DNA of 64,000 bases from Mesobacillus maritimus (lineage in GTDB: Bacteria; Bacillota; Bacilli; Bacillales; Cytobacillaceae): assembly GCF_023715205.1 (NCBI RefSeq), contig NZ_JAMBNR010000001.1, positions 248,001 through 312,000 of the forward strand, given 5' to 3'. Below the pieces are notes generated by a model. The model was not told the DNA's origin. It saw only the letters and a program-made list of their open reading frames with translations, and searched no databases. Position numbers and translations under genes: made by a program. Shown here piece after piece: positions 16,872 to 26,547 of this stretch; the first letter of the stretch is position 1, and every line of letters starts with the position of its first letter.

Positions 16872-17025
16872 AAGGCTTTTTCGTAAACTTTGTTGTTATA
16901 ATCCTAAAGCCGATTTTAACGCGAAATAAGTTTTTCTCTGTGTTACTACGTAGTTGACGATTTTTAGAATGGAAATAAATTATTCTATATTCCCTTAAAA
17001 AAGCAGCATCTTTGAGAAAAGGGCC
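16872..17025 (+). repeat. MITE-like element, medium copy
   Basis: It begins TAAGGCTTTTTCGTAAACTT and ends TTTGAGAAAAGGGCC, with internal TTATAATCCTAAAGCCGATT and CTATATTCCCTTAAAAAAGC boxes shared with the 4.2-kb copy. It touches the stop of the DUF2187 gene at 17029. Confidence 0.7.
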
Positions 17026-17028
17026 ATA

Positions 17029-17205
17029 TTAAACAACAATATAATTTTTATGGGAAACCACCGTCCGGTTATTGCTAAATTCGTATTGAGATAAGTTTTC
17101 TATAATTTCTATAATAACAGAGTTCTCATTCACTTTTTCTACTTGTCCCTTGATCCCTTTTATGGACATGATATAGTCTCCAACCATTGCTTTTCTTACT
17201 GTCAT
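17029..17205 (-). CDS. DUF2187-family protein
   Basis: A 58-residue protein: VGDYIMSIKGIKGQVEKVNE, NSVIIEIIENLS and a final NRTVVSHKNYIVV. This is the KOW-like small beta-barrel pattern of DUF2187 (GxxGxVxKVNENSVIV...RTVVNHKNY). These are common in Bacillus; function unknown. GGAGAG precedes the ATG. Confidence 0.8.
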   Translation of the reverse strand: MTVRKAMVGDYIMSIKGIKGQVEKVNENSVIIEIIENLSQYEFSNNRTVVSHKNYIVV

Positions 17206-17324
17206 GTCTATCTCTCCTTCCTAAAAGGATTCTAATATTTATTAAAATATAGAAAAGATTGGGAGAGATTTCATCTCTTTTGTCAAACAATCTTACATTC
17301 TTTTTTTCATTATATATAGGAAAA

Positions 17325-17355
17325 AAAAGCGAGAAGTAAAATCCCCTCGCTTTTT
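17325..17355 (-). terminator. Terminator of phaC
   Basis: AAAAAGCGAG pairs with CTCGCTTTTT; leftward, the stem runs into eight T. It sits four bases past the phaC stop. Confidence 0.85.
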
Positions 17356-17359
17356 CGCT

Positions 17360-18418
17360 TTAGTTAAGATCAGAACGTGTGGATAACCATGGGTCAATCG
17401 CAAATGCAAATTTACCAGTTAAACAAATTGATACATGGCCAGCCTCAACTAACTGATACGTTTTGTCTTCACTAGAGACAAGATCCATAACCGGCAGGCT
17501 TTGACTCTCAAGTACTAAATTATCGTTTGTCGATGTAATAACCAATATGTTACAATCAATGTTTCTTAAATCCACTCGCTTACCGCCAATAACCAACTCA
17601 CCTTTTACAAGTTTATTGTTTTTGTATAATTCATTTAACATCTGTTTAAAGGCTGCGCCCGAGAATGTGACAGGATCTTTCAACCATTTATCCATCCTTC
17701 GCCACTTGTCTACATACGCTTGATCATGTCCGCGCGTAATGAGATTGATGTTAGGGCCGATATTAAAGCCTTGTAATGCAAGTAGTGTAGCATATAAAAA
17801 TTCAGATGGGATCACTTCATAAGCATTGATCATTCGATCGAGATTAAGTGTTCCATCCTGAATCGCATTCACCCATTGGTCTGGTAATATAAAATCACTA
17901 TAATCAATCGGTACCGCAGCTAATACCAAGTTTTTGATTGGTAAATCCGTAATTGAAGCCAAAATGGCAGATAATGTACCTCCAATACAATAGCCAACTA
18001 AAGATATTTCTGAAACCTTTGAATGCCTCAATGCCACTCTAATCGCCATTTCTAAATAATCTAGTATATAGTTGTCTAATGTAATATCTTTATCTTCTAA
18101 CCCTGGGGATCCCCAATCGTACATATATACGTCATAACCTTGTTTCGTCAAATTTCCAATAACACTGTTTTGTTCGGATATATCTAGTATATAAGGTTTA
18201 TTCAATAGTGAATATACCATAAAGAGCGGAATATCGTATTTCTTTTCTTTGGCAGGATAATACCATAAGACAGACTTATTCTTTTTCCAAACAGCTTGTC
18301 TTGGCGACGGGATAATTTCGGGCCTCGGTTCATTTAAAACTTTATAAAGTTGACACCAACGGTCCTTTTCGGTATTCAAATTCGGGACTGGTAATCGCCC
18401 TTTTAATGTGGATCCCAT
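17360..18418 (-). CDS. phaC: Class IV polyhydroxyalkanoate synthase, catalytic subunit PhaC
   Basis: A 352-residue alpha/beta-hydrolase-fold PHA synthase that polymerises 3-hydroxyacyl-CoA on granules together with PhaR. The nucleophile elbow is GYCIGG (Cys in place of Ser), YDVYMYDWGSPG is the family strand, and the catalytic Asp (STNDNLV) and His (EAGHVS) regions are present. AAAGGAG is seven to eight bases before ATG. It lies 133 bp downstream of phaR; the reductase gene phaB, which sits between phaR and phaC in B. megaterium and B. cereus, is absent here. Confidence 0.95.
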   Translation of the reverse strand: MGSTLKGRLPVPNLNTEKDRWCQLYKVLNEPRPEIIPSPRQAVWKKNKSVLWYYPAKEKKYDIPLFMVYSLLNKPYILDISEQNSVIGNLTKQGYDVYMYDWGSPGLEDKDITLDNYILDYLEMAIRVALRHSKVSEISLVGYCIGGTLSAILASITDLPIKNLVLAAVPIDYSDFILPDQWVNAIQDGTLNLDRMINAYEVIPSEFLYATLLALQGFNIGPNINLITRGHDQAYVDKWRRMDKWLKDPVTFSGAAFKQMLNELYKNNKLVKGELVIGGKRVDLRNIDCNILVITSTNDNLVLESQSLPVMDLVSSEDKTYQLVEAGHVSICLTGKFAFAIDPWLSTRSDLN

Positions 18419-18551
18419 TGAAACCCACTCCTTTCATATAATTTGATCAAGTTGTTTTCGTTTAAGTTTGATGAAAAAATTCTCATTTTTGATTTCAAGG
18501 TGAAATCACTTGTCAATGAAAGAGAATTGTAGGAACACCCCCCCTATTCGT

Positions 18552-19148
18552 TTATTCAGCCGTGACAAGTGGTTTTTTCTGATTCTCCATTCTCACCATC
18601 TCTTTAAACTGCGCCACTTCTGATTTAATTTCTTTAAGCTGAGTTAATTCAGTTTTTAATTCCTCTACGATGGTTTTTGTTCCCTGATAATCAGCCAATT
18701 CTTGTCTTAACTTCTTAACCTCGGTGTTTATTTTCTTAACTTCAATTAATTCTTTTTTGGATTTATCCCATTCTGTTTGTAAATTTTGATTAAATTCCAT
18801 GAATTCTTTAACAAGTTTATTTTGTTCCCGAAAGGCTAATGTAAAGGCATCTTGTAATTCCCATATTTGTTGTTGGAGGATATCTAATTTTTCTTCTGCT
18901 TGCACTGTTAACTTTGCAACATTGGCCACATCTTTTTTGGTTGGAATGTTTATCATATTTGCGATTAACTCTTGATTTCGCTTCATTCTTTCAATATATC
19001 TAGAGTGAGCCGTGACACCAAGTTGAGTCAACATCGTTAGTTCGCGCTGATCAATGGACTTAATGAGTAAGTCGTTTAAGCGCTTCTCCCACATTTCACT
19101 AAATACTCTAAATGATTCATAAGGATTGCTTGTGTATTCTTCTCCCAT
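18552..19148 (-). CDS. phaR: PHA synthase subunit PhaR
   Basis: The 198-residue accessory subunit needed for class IV PhaC activity. The N-terminal MWEKRLNDLLIKSIDQREL and GVTAHSRYIERMKRNQELI segments are family-typical, followed by a long coiled coil (about residues 70-190, heptads such as KKLRQELADYQG and LKTELTQLKEI) that probably wraps the granule complex. It is the first gene of phaR-phaC. A box identical to the FadR consensus lies 39-56 bp upstream of the ATG. Confidence 0.92.
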   Translation of the reverse strand: MGEEYTSNPYESFRVFSEMWEKRLNDLLIKSIDQRELTMLTQLGVTAHSRYIERMKRNQELIANMINIPTKKDVANVAKLTVQAEEKLDILQQQIWELQDAFTLAFREQNKLVKEFMEFNQNLQTEWDKSKKELIEVKKINTEVKKLRQELADYQGTKTIVEELKTELTQLKEIKSEVAQFKEMVRMENQKKPLVTAE

Positions 19149-19186
19149 TTTCCTTCACCTCTTAGTCATAAAACAAATTTTAAAGT

Positions 19187-19204
19187 TGAATGAATACTCA
19201 TTCA
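19187..19204. promoter_or_regulatory. FadR-type operator upstream of phaR
   Basis: TGAATGAATACTCATTCA is a near-perfect 18-bp dyad matching the B. subtilis FadR (YsiA) consensus as I recall it, TGAATGAMTANTCATTCA. Being 39 bp before the phaR start it fits repression relieved by long-chain acyl-CoA. FadR itself is not in the window. Confidence 0.65.
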
Positions 19205-19398
19205 TTTGTTTCTAAAAAAATATTTAGTCCGCCTGAAAACCTCCTCTAACGTAAACACAATATAAATCGGCAAAATCTATTATTCTCCAATATTTTACAC
19301 CGATAACTTTAGTAGAACAACCTTATTTTCTCTGCAAATATGAATATTTTGAAAACATTTTCCTCCTAATGTTTATTTTAATCTTTTTAATAAAAAGG

Positions 19399-19431
19399 AA
19401 AAAGACAGGTTCATATAAAACCTGTCTTTTT
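19399..19431 (-). terminator. Terminator of cysJI
   Basis: AAAAAGACAGGT pairs perfectly with ACCTGTCTTTTT across a nine-base loop, ending four bases from the cysI stop. Confidence 0.9.
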
Positions 19432-19434
19432 TCA

Positions 19435-21156
19435 TTATTCATGAAAATTGGTGCCATCCGTAGTTTCTTTGACGATTCCCACTCGAATAACAAAGTCTCC
19501 AAAATGTTCGCCCTCATGGCGTTCTTTTGCGTATCGAGGGAATAGTTTACGAAGTTCAGTTAATATCTCTTCTTCGCCAATATTTTCTCGATACATTTTA
19601 CTTAAACGGCTTCCATCAAATGCTGCACCCAAATACATATTGTATTTTCCTACTGCTTTACCGATAAAACCAATTTCGCCAAGTGCGTGACGCGCACACC
19701 CATTCGGACAACCTGTCATTCTAATCGTAATTTCTTCATTTCTTAAACCATTTTCTTCAATAATCTCATCGATTTTATCTATTAGGCTTGGTAAGTATCG
19801 TTCCGCTTCGGCCATTGCTAAACCACAGGTAGGCAAGGCTACACAAGTCATTGAATTTCGGCGGAGGGCAGAATAATGACTGCCATCTGTTAAGCCGTAT
19901 TGTTCAATCAACTCTGTAATTTTTTTCTTCTTTTGACTTGATATATTGCCGATGATCAAATTTTGATTTGCCGTTAAGCGGAAATCCCCAGTATGGACTT
20001 TGGCAATTTCACGTAAAGCGGTCTTCAACTTGAAATCTTCATAATCCTTTATTCGACCACCCTCAATGAAAAGGGTTAAATGCCATTTGCCTTTGATTCC
20101 CTTGACCCAACCGTAGCGGTCTCCGTTATGTTCAAAATGATAGGGCCTTGCTTCATCTAAAGCCCACCCGAGACGAGACTCTAATTCTTCTTTGACTACG
20201 TCTAGCCCAAGACGGTCAACCGTATACTTAAATCGAGCATTTTTACGAGCAGAGCGGTTCCCATAATCACGTTGAATTGTAATTGTTTTTTCTGCAATCT
20301 CATATAATTTATCCGGTTTGCAGAAACCAATAACTTTTGCTAGCTGAGGATATGTTTCTTTATCCCCATGCGACATTCCCATTCCACCGCCGATGGCAAC
20401 ATTGAAACCGACAAGTTTGTCATCTTCAATAATCGCAATAAAGCCTAAATCCTGTGAAAACACATCAATATCATTAGCTGGTGGGACAGCAATACCAATC
20501 TTAAACTTACGTGGTAGGTAAAGCGGACCATACATTGGTTCAACTTCCTCTTCCACTTCTGGAGTACCGGCTACTTTTTCTTCATCTAGCCAAATCTCAT
20601 GATAAGCACGTGTCTTAGGCAACAAGTCATCACTTAGTTTTTTTGACCACTCATAGACTTCTGCATGGATCTCAGATTGATAGGGATTTGATGTACACAT
20701 CACATTACGATTTACGTCTCCACAGGCTGCAATCGTATCTAATAATGCCTCATTAATCCCTTGAATCGTGGATTTCATATTCCATTTGAGAATCCCATGC
20801 ATCTGAAAGGTTTCGCGTGTTGTTAGCTTCAAAGTTCCATTCCCATATTTATCAGCTAACTCATCCATTACCAACCATTGGGAAGGTGTAGATACTCCAC
20901 CTGGCATCCTAACACGTAACATAAATTGGTAGGCAGGCTCTAGCTTTTGCTTTTGGCGCTCGACACGAACATCACGATCATCTTGTAAATAACTACCATG
21001 ATGTTTCATTAACCGGTTATCATCATCTGGAATACCCGAGCTTATTGGGTCTAGCATCACTTCTTTTAGCGTTCCACGTAAATAATTGCTCTCTCTCTTT
21101 ATGCGCTCTACATCACTTGGAGCTCCTTCTGGCGCTGATAAAGTTTTGTTCACCAT
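19435..21156 (-). CDS. cysI: NADPH sulfite reductase hemoprotein, beta subunit
   Basis: A 573-residue siroheme/4Fe-4S subunit reducing sulfite to sulfide for cysteine synthesis. The cluster/siroheme ligands are in the C-terminal half, [20 protein letters not shown] and [10 protein letters not shown] (Cys-x5-Cys ... Cys-x3-Cys). The N-terminal [14 protein letters not shown] and the ferredoxin-like [22 protein letters not shown] are typical. ATG at 21156 follows GAAAGGAG; the longer frame starting at 21183 places that site inside the gene. Downstream partner of cysJ with a 27-bp gap. Confidence 0.96.
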   Translation of the reverse strand: MVNKTLSAPEGAPSDVERIKRESNYLRGTLKEVMLDPISSGIPDDDNRLMKHHGSYLQDDRDVRVERQKQKLEPAYQFMLRVRMPGGVSTPSQWLVMDELADKYGNGTLKLTTRETFQMHGILKWNMKSTIQGINEALLDTIAACGDVNRNVMCTSNPYQSEIHAEVYEWSKKLSDDLLPKTRAYHEIWLDEEKVAGTPEVEEEVEPMYGPLYLPRKFKIGIAVPPANDIDVFSQDLGFIAIIEDDKLVGFNVAIGGGMGMSHGDKETYPQLAKVIGFCKPDKLYEIAEKTITIQRDYGNRSARKNARFKYTVDRLGLDVVKEELESRLGWALDEARPYHFEHNGDRYGWVKGIKGKWHLTLFIEGGRIKDYEDFKLKTALREIAKVHTGDFRLTANQNLIIGNISSQKKKKITELIEQYGLTDGSHYSALRRNSMTCVALPTCGLAMAEAERYLPSLIDKIDEIIEENGLRNEEITIRMTGCPNGCARHALGEIGFIGKAVGKYNMYLGAAFDGSRLSKMYRENIGEEEILTELRKLFPRYAKERHEGEHFGDFVIRVGIVKETTDGTNFHE

Positions 21157-21183
21157 GTTGAAATTACTCCTTTCAAATCCCAA

Positions 21184-23028
21184 TCAATATACATCACGTT
21201 GGTAACGTCTTTGCTGCTGCATCTCAGCCAAATATTCTTCTGCTTGTTTAGGGGTTAAATTCCCTTCTTTTTCAATGATATCTAGTAAAGTGTTGTGGAC
21301 ATCATGCGCCATATGCTTCTCATCTCCACAAACATACACAACTGCCCCTTCTTGAAGCCAGTTGAATAATTCTTTACTATGCTCTTGCATTCGATGCTGA
21401 ACATAAATTTTTTTAGCAGTATCGCGGGAAAACGCAACATCCATTTTGGTTAGCACACCGTCTTTTAACCACTTCTGCCATTCTGTTTGATATAAAAAGT
21501 CGGTAACAAAATGTTGGTCTCCAAAGAACATCCATGACTTACCTTCTGCCCCGATTTCTTCGCGCTCCTGCATGAAGGAACGGAATGGAGCCACTCCTGT
21601 TCCAGGTCCGACCATGATAATTGGTGTATCCGCTGTTTCTGGCAAACGGAAATTATCATTATGTTGAACAAATACTGGTACAGTGTCTCCAGGTTGCAAA
21701 CGTTCTGCACAATGGATAGATGCTACCCCTTTGCGTTTGCGACCATGAGTGTCATAGCGAACAGCACCAATCGTCAAATGAACTTCATCAGGATTGGCTT
21801 CAAGGCTACTTGCAATTGAATAAAGACGTGCTGGCATTTTACGAAGGATTGAAACAAATTCCTGTGCGGAACTTCCCCATCTTCCAAAATCACGTACTAA
21901 ATCAAGTAAATCCCGACCGTCCAAGTAGACTTTAAGTTTCTCTTCATTTCCAGGAATTAATAATTGGCGAAGTTCGTCATGATTATTAAGTTCAGCAACT
22001 TTTTGGATAAGAGGCTTGGTTAACACTGTAATCTCATAGTAAGACACAAGTGCTTCTTTTAAAGATCGAATATCACCTTGTTTATTGATTGTCACGGTTT
22101 GATCAGGACTAAACTGAAGTTCCTCAAGAAGCAACTCCACTAATTCAGGATCATTTTCTGGGTAAATGCCAAGACTGTCTCCCGGTTTATACGTTAGACC
22201 CGACCCTTCAAGAGATAATTCTAAATGGCGGGTTTCCTTATTAGACCCACGACCGTTTAAATTAATATTCTCAAGTACTTCCGCTTTAAAAGGATTCGTT
22301 CTGGAATAAATAGGTTCTACTGTTTCAGTCGTCACAGAACTCGAAGTTTCTTTTCCTTGATTGACATTGCCGCCTTGTGACTCATTAAGACTGGCTAAAA
22401 CACCATCAAGCCATTCTGCAGCAGGTTCATCAAAATCAAGGTCACAATCAAAGCGTGGGTAAAGCCTAGTACCGCCTAGTTCTTCCAAACGCTGATCAAA
22501 ATCTTTCCCTGTTTGACAGAAAAACTCATATGAACTATCTCCTAGGGACAACACAGAGTAATGTAAATTTTCTAGTTTTGGTGCGCGACGTCCATGAACA
22601 AATTCATGAAAGGATAAAGCATTATCTGGAGGATCTCCTTCTCCATGTGTGCTCACAATAATCAATAAGTTTGTCAGTTTTTTTAGATTATTCGGTTTAA
22701 AATCACTCATTGACGACACAGTTACATTGAAGCCATTGTCTTCAAGCTTTTTCCCTGATTTCTTCGCAAGTCCTTGCGCATTCCCAGTTTGTGAACCATA
22801 TAAAATGGTTACTTCCTTCGAAATTGGTTGCCCTAAGTTTGCGACAGAAGCTTCACTCACCTGTTTGATCGCTGCTTCTAATGGAGCACTCGCAGGAATA
22901 TTAGACTGCGAAGCAGCAAGGAAACCGCTCAACCATACTTTTTGTGATTCAGTCAACGTTGGCAGTAGACTGTTAAGAAGCTCTACCTGCTCTTGATTAA
23001 ACGGACTGTTCAATACCTGAAGTTGCAA
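21184..23028 (-). CDS. cysJ: NADPH sulfite reductase flavoprotein, alpha subunit
   Basis: A 614-residue diflavin reductase. The flavodoxin/FMN domain starts at about residue 70 (VTILYGSQTGNAQGLAKK, STHGEGDPPDNALSF); the FAD domain has the RLYSIASS motif and GVASIHCAERL; the NADPH domain has MVGPGTGVAPFRSFMQERE and the C-terminal aromatic residue in RYQRDVY. The start is TTG six bases after GAGGTGG. It passes electrons to CysI, encoded next. Its full NADPH domain contrasts with the truncated reductase of the P450 at 26.5 kb. Confidence 0.96.
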   Translation of the reverse strand: MQLQVLNSPFNQEQVELLNSLLPTLTESQKVWLSGFLAASQSNIPASAPLEAAIKQVSEASVANLGQPISKEVTILYGSQTGNAQGLAKKSGKKLEDNGFNVTVSSMSDFKPNNLKKLTNLLIIVSTHGEGDPPDNALSFHEFVHGRRAPKLENLHYSVLSLGDSSYEFFCQTGKDFDQRLEELGGTRLYPRFDCDLDFDEPAAEWLDGVLASLNESQGGNVNQGKETSSSVTTETVEPIYSRTNPFKAEVLENINLNGRGSNKETRHLELSLEGSGLTYKPGDSLGIYPENDPELVELLLEELQFSPDQTVTINKQGDIRSLKEALVSYYEITVLTKPLIQKVAELNNHDELRQLLIPGNEEKLKVYLDGRDLLDLVRDFGRWGSSAQEFVSILRKMPARLYSIASSLEANPDEVHLTIGAVRYDTHGRKRKGVASIHCAERLQPGDTVPVFVQHNDNFRLPETADTPIIMVGPGTGVAPFRSFMQEREEIGAEGKSWMFFGDQHFVTDFLYQTEWQKWLKDGVLTKMDVAFSRDTAKKIYVQHRMQEHSKELFNWLQEGAVVYVCGDEKHMAHDVHNTLLDIIEKEGNLTPKQAEEYLAEMQQQRRYQRDVY

Positions 23029-23412
23029 CTATATCCACCTCACAAAAAAATCTAAACTTGTCATTCTTTGTCATTATAAATACTATTTTCATAATTTCCC
23101 ACCGTTTTGGGTCAAAAAATGATTAAGTTTATAATAATTTTACTATTCCTATAAGTCAAGTCGGTTTTATGCAATAAAATCTTTTTTGTCTTTTCCTTCA
23201 AGTTTTACGTCGTGATCCAATGTCATACTCATTGATAATTTGTTATATATTTAATATACCCTATAAATTCGAGTTGACAAGTCGGAATACTATTATTTAA
23301 TCTATAAGTACATTATTCATCATTTAGAATATTGCTAATGCGTTAATGACTGCATTGATCGATTTCTAACAAACATAGCTACATAGCAATATAAATTATT
23401 GGAGGAATGGAA
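23029..23412. promoter_or_regulatory. Divergent promoter region, cysJ and threonine-synthase-like gene
   Basis: A gene-free, A/T-rich stretch. A TTGACA at 23274-23279 reads rightward, with a TTTAAT-like -10 about 16 bases on. Leftward signals for cysJ are not clear. I see no T-box, S-box or other leader RNA by eye. GGAGG at 23401 is the ribosome binding site for the gene starting at 23413. Confidence 0.45.
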
Positions 23413-24630
23413 ATGTCTTATAGTTACGTATCACACCTTGAATGCCCAAAGTGCCAAGAAATTTATGCAGAAAGTGAAATCCAGCAACTTTGTAAATGCG
23501 GAGCGCCATTATTAGTACGCTATAAACTTGATGAAGTGAAAGGTACTTTTAATAAAGAGGACTTAACTTCACGTGAAAACAGCTTGTGGAGATACCATGA
23601 GGTCCTTCCAGTCAAAAACGAAGAGAACGTTGTAACGTTAGGTGAAGGAATGACTCCTTTCGTTCATTTGAAAAAACTTGGTGAAAATATGAACATCCCA
23701 AACTTGTATATTAAGGATGAAGGAATCATTCCTACAGGATCGTTTAAAACTCGCGGGGCTAGTGTTGGAGTTTCAAAGGCAAAAGAAATTGGAGTAAAGC
23801 AACTTGCTATGCCTACTAATGGTAATGCCGGTGCTGCATGGGCCCTTTATTCTGCCAGAGCAAGGATTAAAGCAACCATTGTTATGCCAGAAGATGCCCC
23901 TGCCATTACCCGCAAGGAGGTAGCTGTCTCTGGTGGTGACCTTTACTTAGTAAATGGATTAATCAGCGATGCAGGTAAGATCGTTGGGAAGCTTGTTAAA
24001 GAGAATGGTATTTACGATGCTTCCACTTTAAAAGAGCCATACCGTATCGAAGGTAAGAAGACAATGGGCTATGAAATATTAGAGCAGCTAAACTGGGAAA
24101 TCCCTGATGTAATTCTTTACCCTACAGGGGGCGGCGTCGGACTTATCGGTATTTATAAAGCTCTTCTTGAAATGCAGGAGCTAGGCTGGATTTCATCTAA
24201 AAAGCTTCCAAGGCTTGTCGCAGTTCAAGCCGAAGGTTGTGCACCTATTGTCAAAGCTTGGGAAGAAGGGAAAACGGAGTCCGAGTTTTGGGACAACTCA
24301 GAAACTAGTGCATTTGGTATTAATGTACCTAAAGCACTGGGAGATTTCCTTGTACTTGAAGCCATCTATAAAACGAATGGATGTGCTGTAGCTGTTTCAG
24401 AAACAGAGCTTTCTCAAGCACAAGTAGAAGTTGCTAAAATGGAAGGGAATTTTATTTGTCCAGAAGGAGCTGCGACCTTTGCTGCAGCGAGAACATTACG
24501 AGAACAAAATTGGATTAAAGAAACAGATAAAGTTATTTGCTTAAATACAGGTCAAGGAATTAAATATCCTGAATCTGTGGATCTTTCCAACATCCCTTTA
24601 CTACAGCCGAATGATGTAATTACAAGTTAA
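23413..24630 (+). CDS. Threonine-synthase-family PLP enzyme with zinc ribbon
   Basis: A 405-residue fold-type II PLP enzyme. An N-terminal zinc ribbon (LECPKCQEIY and LCKCGAPLL) is followed by the PLP site: the Lys in PTGSFKTRGA, the NGNAGAAWA loop and the phosphate-binding TGGGVGLIG. It ends with CLNTGQGIKYPE. This is the architecture of threonine synthase and its paralogues (for example cysteate synthase). No hom or thrB neighbour is present; instead a dicarboxylate/amino-acid symporter follows 11 bp later, so a catabolic or specialised role is possible. The ATG at 23413 is favoured over 23407 by distance from GGAGG. Confidence 0.8.
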   Translation: MSYSYVSHLECPKCQEIYAESEIQQLCKCGAPLLVRYKLDEVKGTFNKEDLTSRENSLWRYHEVLPVKNEENVVTLGEGMTPFVHLKKLGENMNIPNLYIKDEGIIPTGSFKTRGASVGVSKAKEIGVKQLAMPTNGNAGAAWALYSARARIKATIVMPEDAPAITRKEVAVSGGDLYLVNGLISDAGKIVGKLVKENGIYDASTLKEPYRIEGKKTMGYEILEQLNWEIPDVILYPTGGGVGLIGIYKALLEMQELGWISSKKLPRLVAVQAEGCAPIVKAWEEGKTESEFWDNSETSAFGINVPKALGDFLVLEAIYKTNGCAVAVSETELSQAQVEVAKMEGNFICPEGAATFAAARTLREQNWIKETDKVICLNTGQGIKYPESVDLSNIPLLQPNDVITS

Positions 24631-24641
24631 GGAGGTTATTT

Positions 24642-25850
24642 ATGAAAAAGATTGGAATGCTGGGACAAATTTTTATTGGGTTTGTCTTAGCGATTATTTT
24701 TGGAGTCATCTTTGGTCCTAAGATGGAAGTTGTCCAACCGTTAGGTGACTTCTTTCTTCGACTTATCAAGTTTATTGTAGTGCCTTTAGTATTGGCTTCC
24801 TTAATTACTGGAATTACAAGCCTAGATAATGTTAAAAAGCTCATGACTGTAGGTGGGAAAACTCTTGCTTATTTTATGGTAACCACTTTTATGGCAGTTA
24901 CTATTGGTTTACTTATCGGAACAATTATCGCACCAGGAAAAGGTCTTAACATTGCAGTGCCTACAGAAAATACGGAACAGCAAGAGATACCTAGTTTCCT
25001 AGAAACATTTTTAAACATAATTCCAACAAATCCGTTTGAATCGCTTAGTACTGGCAATATTCTTCAAATAATCTTTATTGCGATTGCGGTCGGAATTGCA
25101 ATCACTGCTGTTGGGGAAAAAGCAAAACCGTTAGCCAACGTTTTTGATGCTTTAGCGGAGGTCATGTACAAAATTACCGGTGTCATTATGAAGCTTGCAC
25201 CTATTGGAATTTTCGGGATCATGGCTCCAATTGTAGGAAATTATGGTTTGTCGATCATTTTACCTTTATTAAAAGTAATTCTTGCTGTAGCAATCGCGTG
25301 TGCCATTCAGCTATTTGTCACTTATTCAATAGCAGTAAAAACATTAGGAAAAATGAGTCCAATCAAATTTGTAAAAGGGATTGCCCCTGCGGGTTTAGTG
25401 GCTTTTACAACAGCCAGCAGTTCAGCTACTTTACCTGTTTCAATAAAAAACACGGAAGAAAACCTAGGTGTTTCTAAAGAGATCTCTTCATTTGTCTTAC
25501 CACTAGGATCAACTATTAACATGGATGGAGCTGCCATCTATCAAGGAATTGCTGTTATCTTTATCGCTCAATTCTTCAACATCGAGTTATCGGTAATTCA
25601 GATATTCACAGTAATGTTAATGGCAGTCCTTGTATCTATTGGAGCAGCCGGAGTTCCTGGTGCAGGTTTAATCATGCTTACGTTGGTTCTTCAATCTGTT
25701 AACCTTCCACTTGAAGGAATCGCCCTAGTAGCAGCCATCGACCGCATTCTAGATATGTTCAGGACAAGTTTAAATGTCATTGGCGATGCCTCGGCAGCCG
25801 TTGTTGTCCAGCAGTCAGAAAATAAGAAAAAACAAGCCAAAGTTGCATAA
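24642..25850 (+). CDS. Na+/H+:dicarboxylate or amino acid symporter (DAACS family)
   Basis: A 402-residue membrane carrier of the GltP/DctA/SstT family with about eight transmembrane helices and two re-entrant loops. The family signatures AFTTASSSATLPVS (first hairpin loop) and INMDGAAIYQG (TM7) are intact, as is the final helix with DRILDMFRTSLNVIGDA. The Asp/Asn pattern in the last helix would set the substrate, but I cannot decide between C4-dicarboxylate, glutamate and serine/threonine. It is co-transcribed with the threonine-synthase-like enzyme and ends at a terminator. Confidence 0.88.
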   Translation: MKKIGMLGQIFIGFVLAIIFGVIFGPKMEVVQPLGDFFLRLIKFIVVPLVLASLITGITSLDNVKKLMTVGGKTLAYFMVTTFMAVTIGLLIGTIIAPGKGLNIAVPTENTEQQEIPSFLETFLNIIPTNPFESLSTGNILQIIFIAIAVGIAITAVGEKAKPLANVFDALAEVMYKITGVIMKLAPIGIFGIMAPIVGNYGLSIILPLLKVILAVAIACAIQLFVTYSIAVKTLGKMSPIKFVKGIAPAGLVAFTTASSSATLPVSIKNTEENLGVSKEISSFVLPLGSTINMDGAAIYQGIAVIFIAQFFNIELSVIQIFTVMLMAVLVSIGAAGVPGAGLIMLTLVLQSVNLPLEGIALVAAIDRILDMFRTSLNVIGDASAAVVVQQSENKKKQAKVA

Positions 25851-25853
25851 ATT

Positions 25854-25886
25854 AAAACGGATGCTTAATAGCAGCATCCGTTTTTT
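25854..25886 (+). terminator. Terminator of the symporter operon
   Basis: AAAACGGATGCT pairs with AGCATCCGTTTT, with a T-run; it starts four bases past the symporter stop. Confidence 0.9.
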
Positions 25887-26484
25887 CTCTTTTCCTCCCC
25901 CTCTTACCAACAATTTAAACTCATACAGTTCTTTTATTCTATAAGACCTTAACAATCGTATATAAGGTGCCTACCCTGTTGCTTCTTTATAATTATGAAC
26001 ATCCTAAAATAATCTTAACAATATAACCATACTAATCATTCAGTTCACAGAAATTCGAGACTAAATGTTGGGCGAAATTAGATAAAATCATTCGAATAAG
26101 TGGATATGGTTAAAGCCTCAGATAGACATGCTAAAATGGGAAAACACGTCCATGGCTCTAAAAGATGAGGATTTATTTGTAACACCGATTTCGCTGTCAA
26201 CTTTTTACGATATAGGGACAAGCAGGAAAATAGTGGATGTCTACCTTATATACTCAATAATTTTAATTTATACAACAATGTCCATTCCCCACAAAATGTT
26301 ACTTGGGTTATTGAACTAGGAACCACAATGGAATACTGTACATAATATTATATTCGGATTATTAACGAAGTTAGCGACAGGATCGTCGGTGCATTGTTCC
26401 TTACGTAATGATGATTTTGACATTATCCTTAACAATCATTATCCTCAACTACTCGCATAATGACTGCACTTAGCAAAAATCAGT
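25887..26484. other. Gene-free convergent region, possible gene remnant
   Basis: About 600 bp between two convergent transcription units, with no ribosome binding site in front of any open frame. The longest frame (63 codons at 26128) lacks a start signal. One broken frame reads ...NVTWVIELGTTMEYC, which looks protein-like but unassignable. I see no repeat element here. Confidence 0.4.
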
Positions 26485-26522
26485 AAAAAAAGCAGAGAAA
26501 CGACTAATTCTCTGCTTTTTTT
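26485..26522 (-). terminator. Terminator after the truncated P450 gene
   Basis: AAAAAAAGCAGAGA pairs with TCTCTGCTTTTTTT. It lies 25 bp past the P450 stop, leaving no room for the missing reductase part. Confidence 0.9.
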
Positions 26523-26547
26523 CAAAATTATTCTTTTATTTCCAACA

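Noticed and set aside
23029-23412. S-box or T-box leader upstream of cysJ or the threonine-synthase-like gene
   Set aside because: No conserved leader motifs or terminator/antiterminator pair could be seen on either strand.
26128-26319. 63-codon open frame between the symporter and the P450
   Set aside because: No ribosome binding site, no recognisable protein pattern, and located between two convergent terminators.
26460-26547. Possible hidden remainder of the P450 reductase domain in another frame
   Set aside because: All frames beyond the stop at 26548 were read; they give no GPGTGVAP-type NADPH motif, and a terminator begins 25 bp past the stop.
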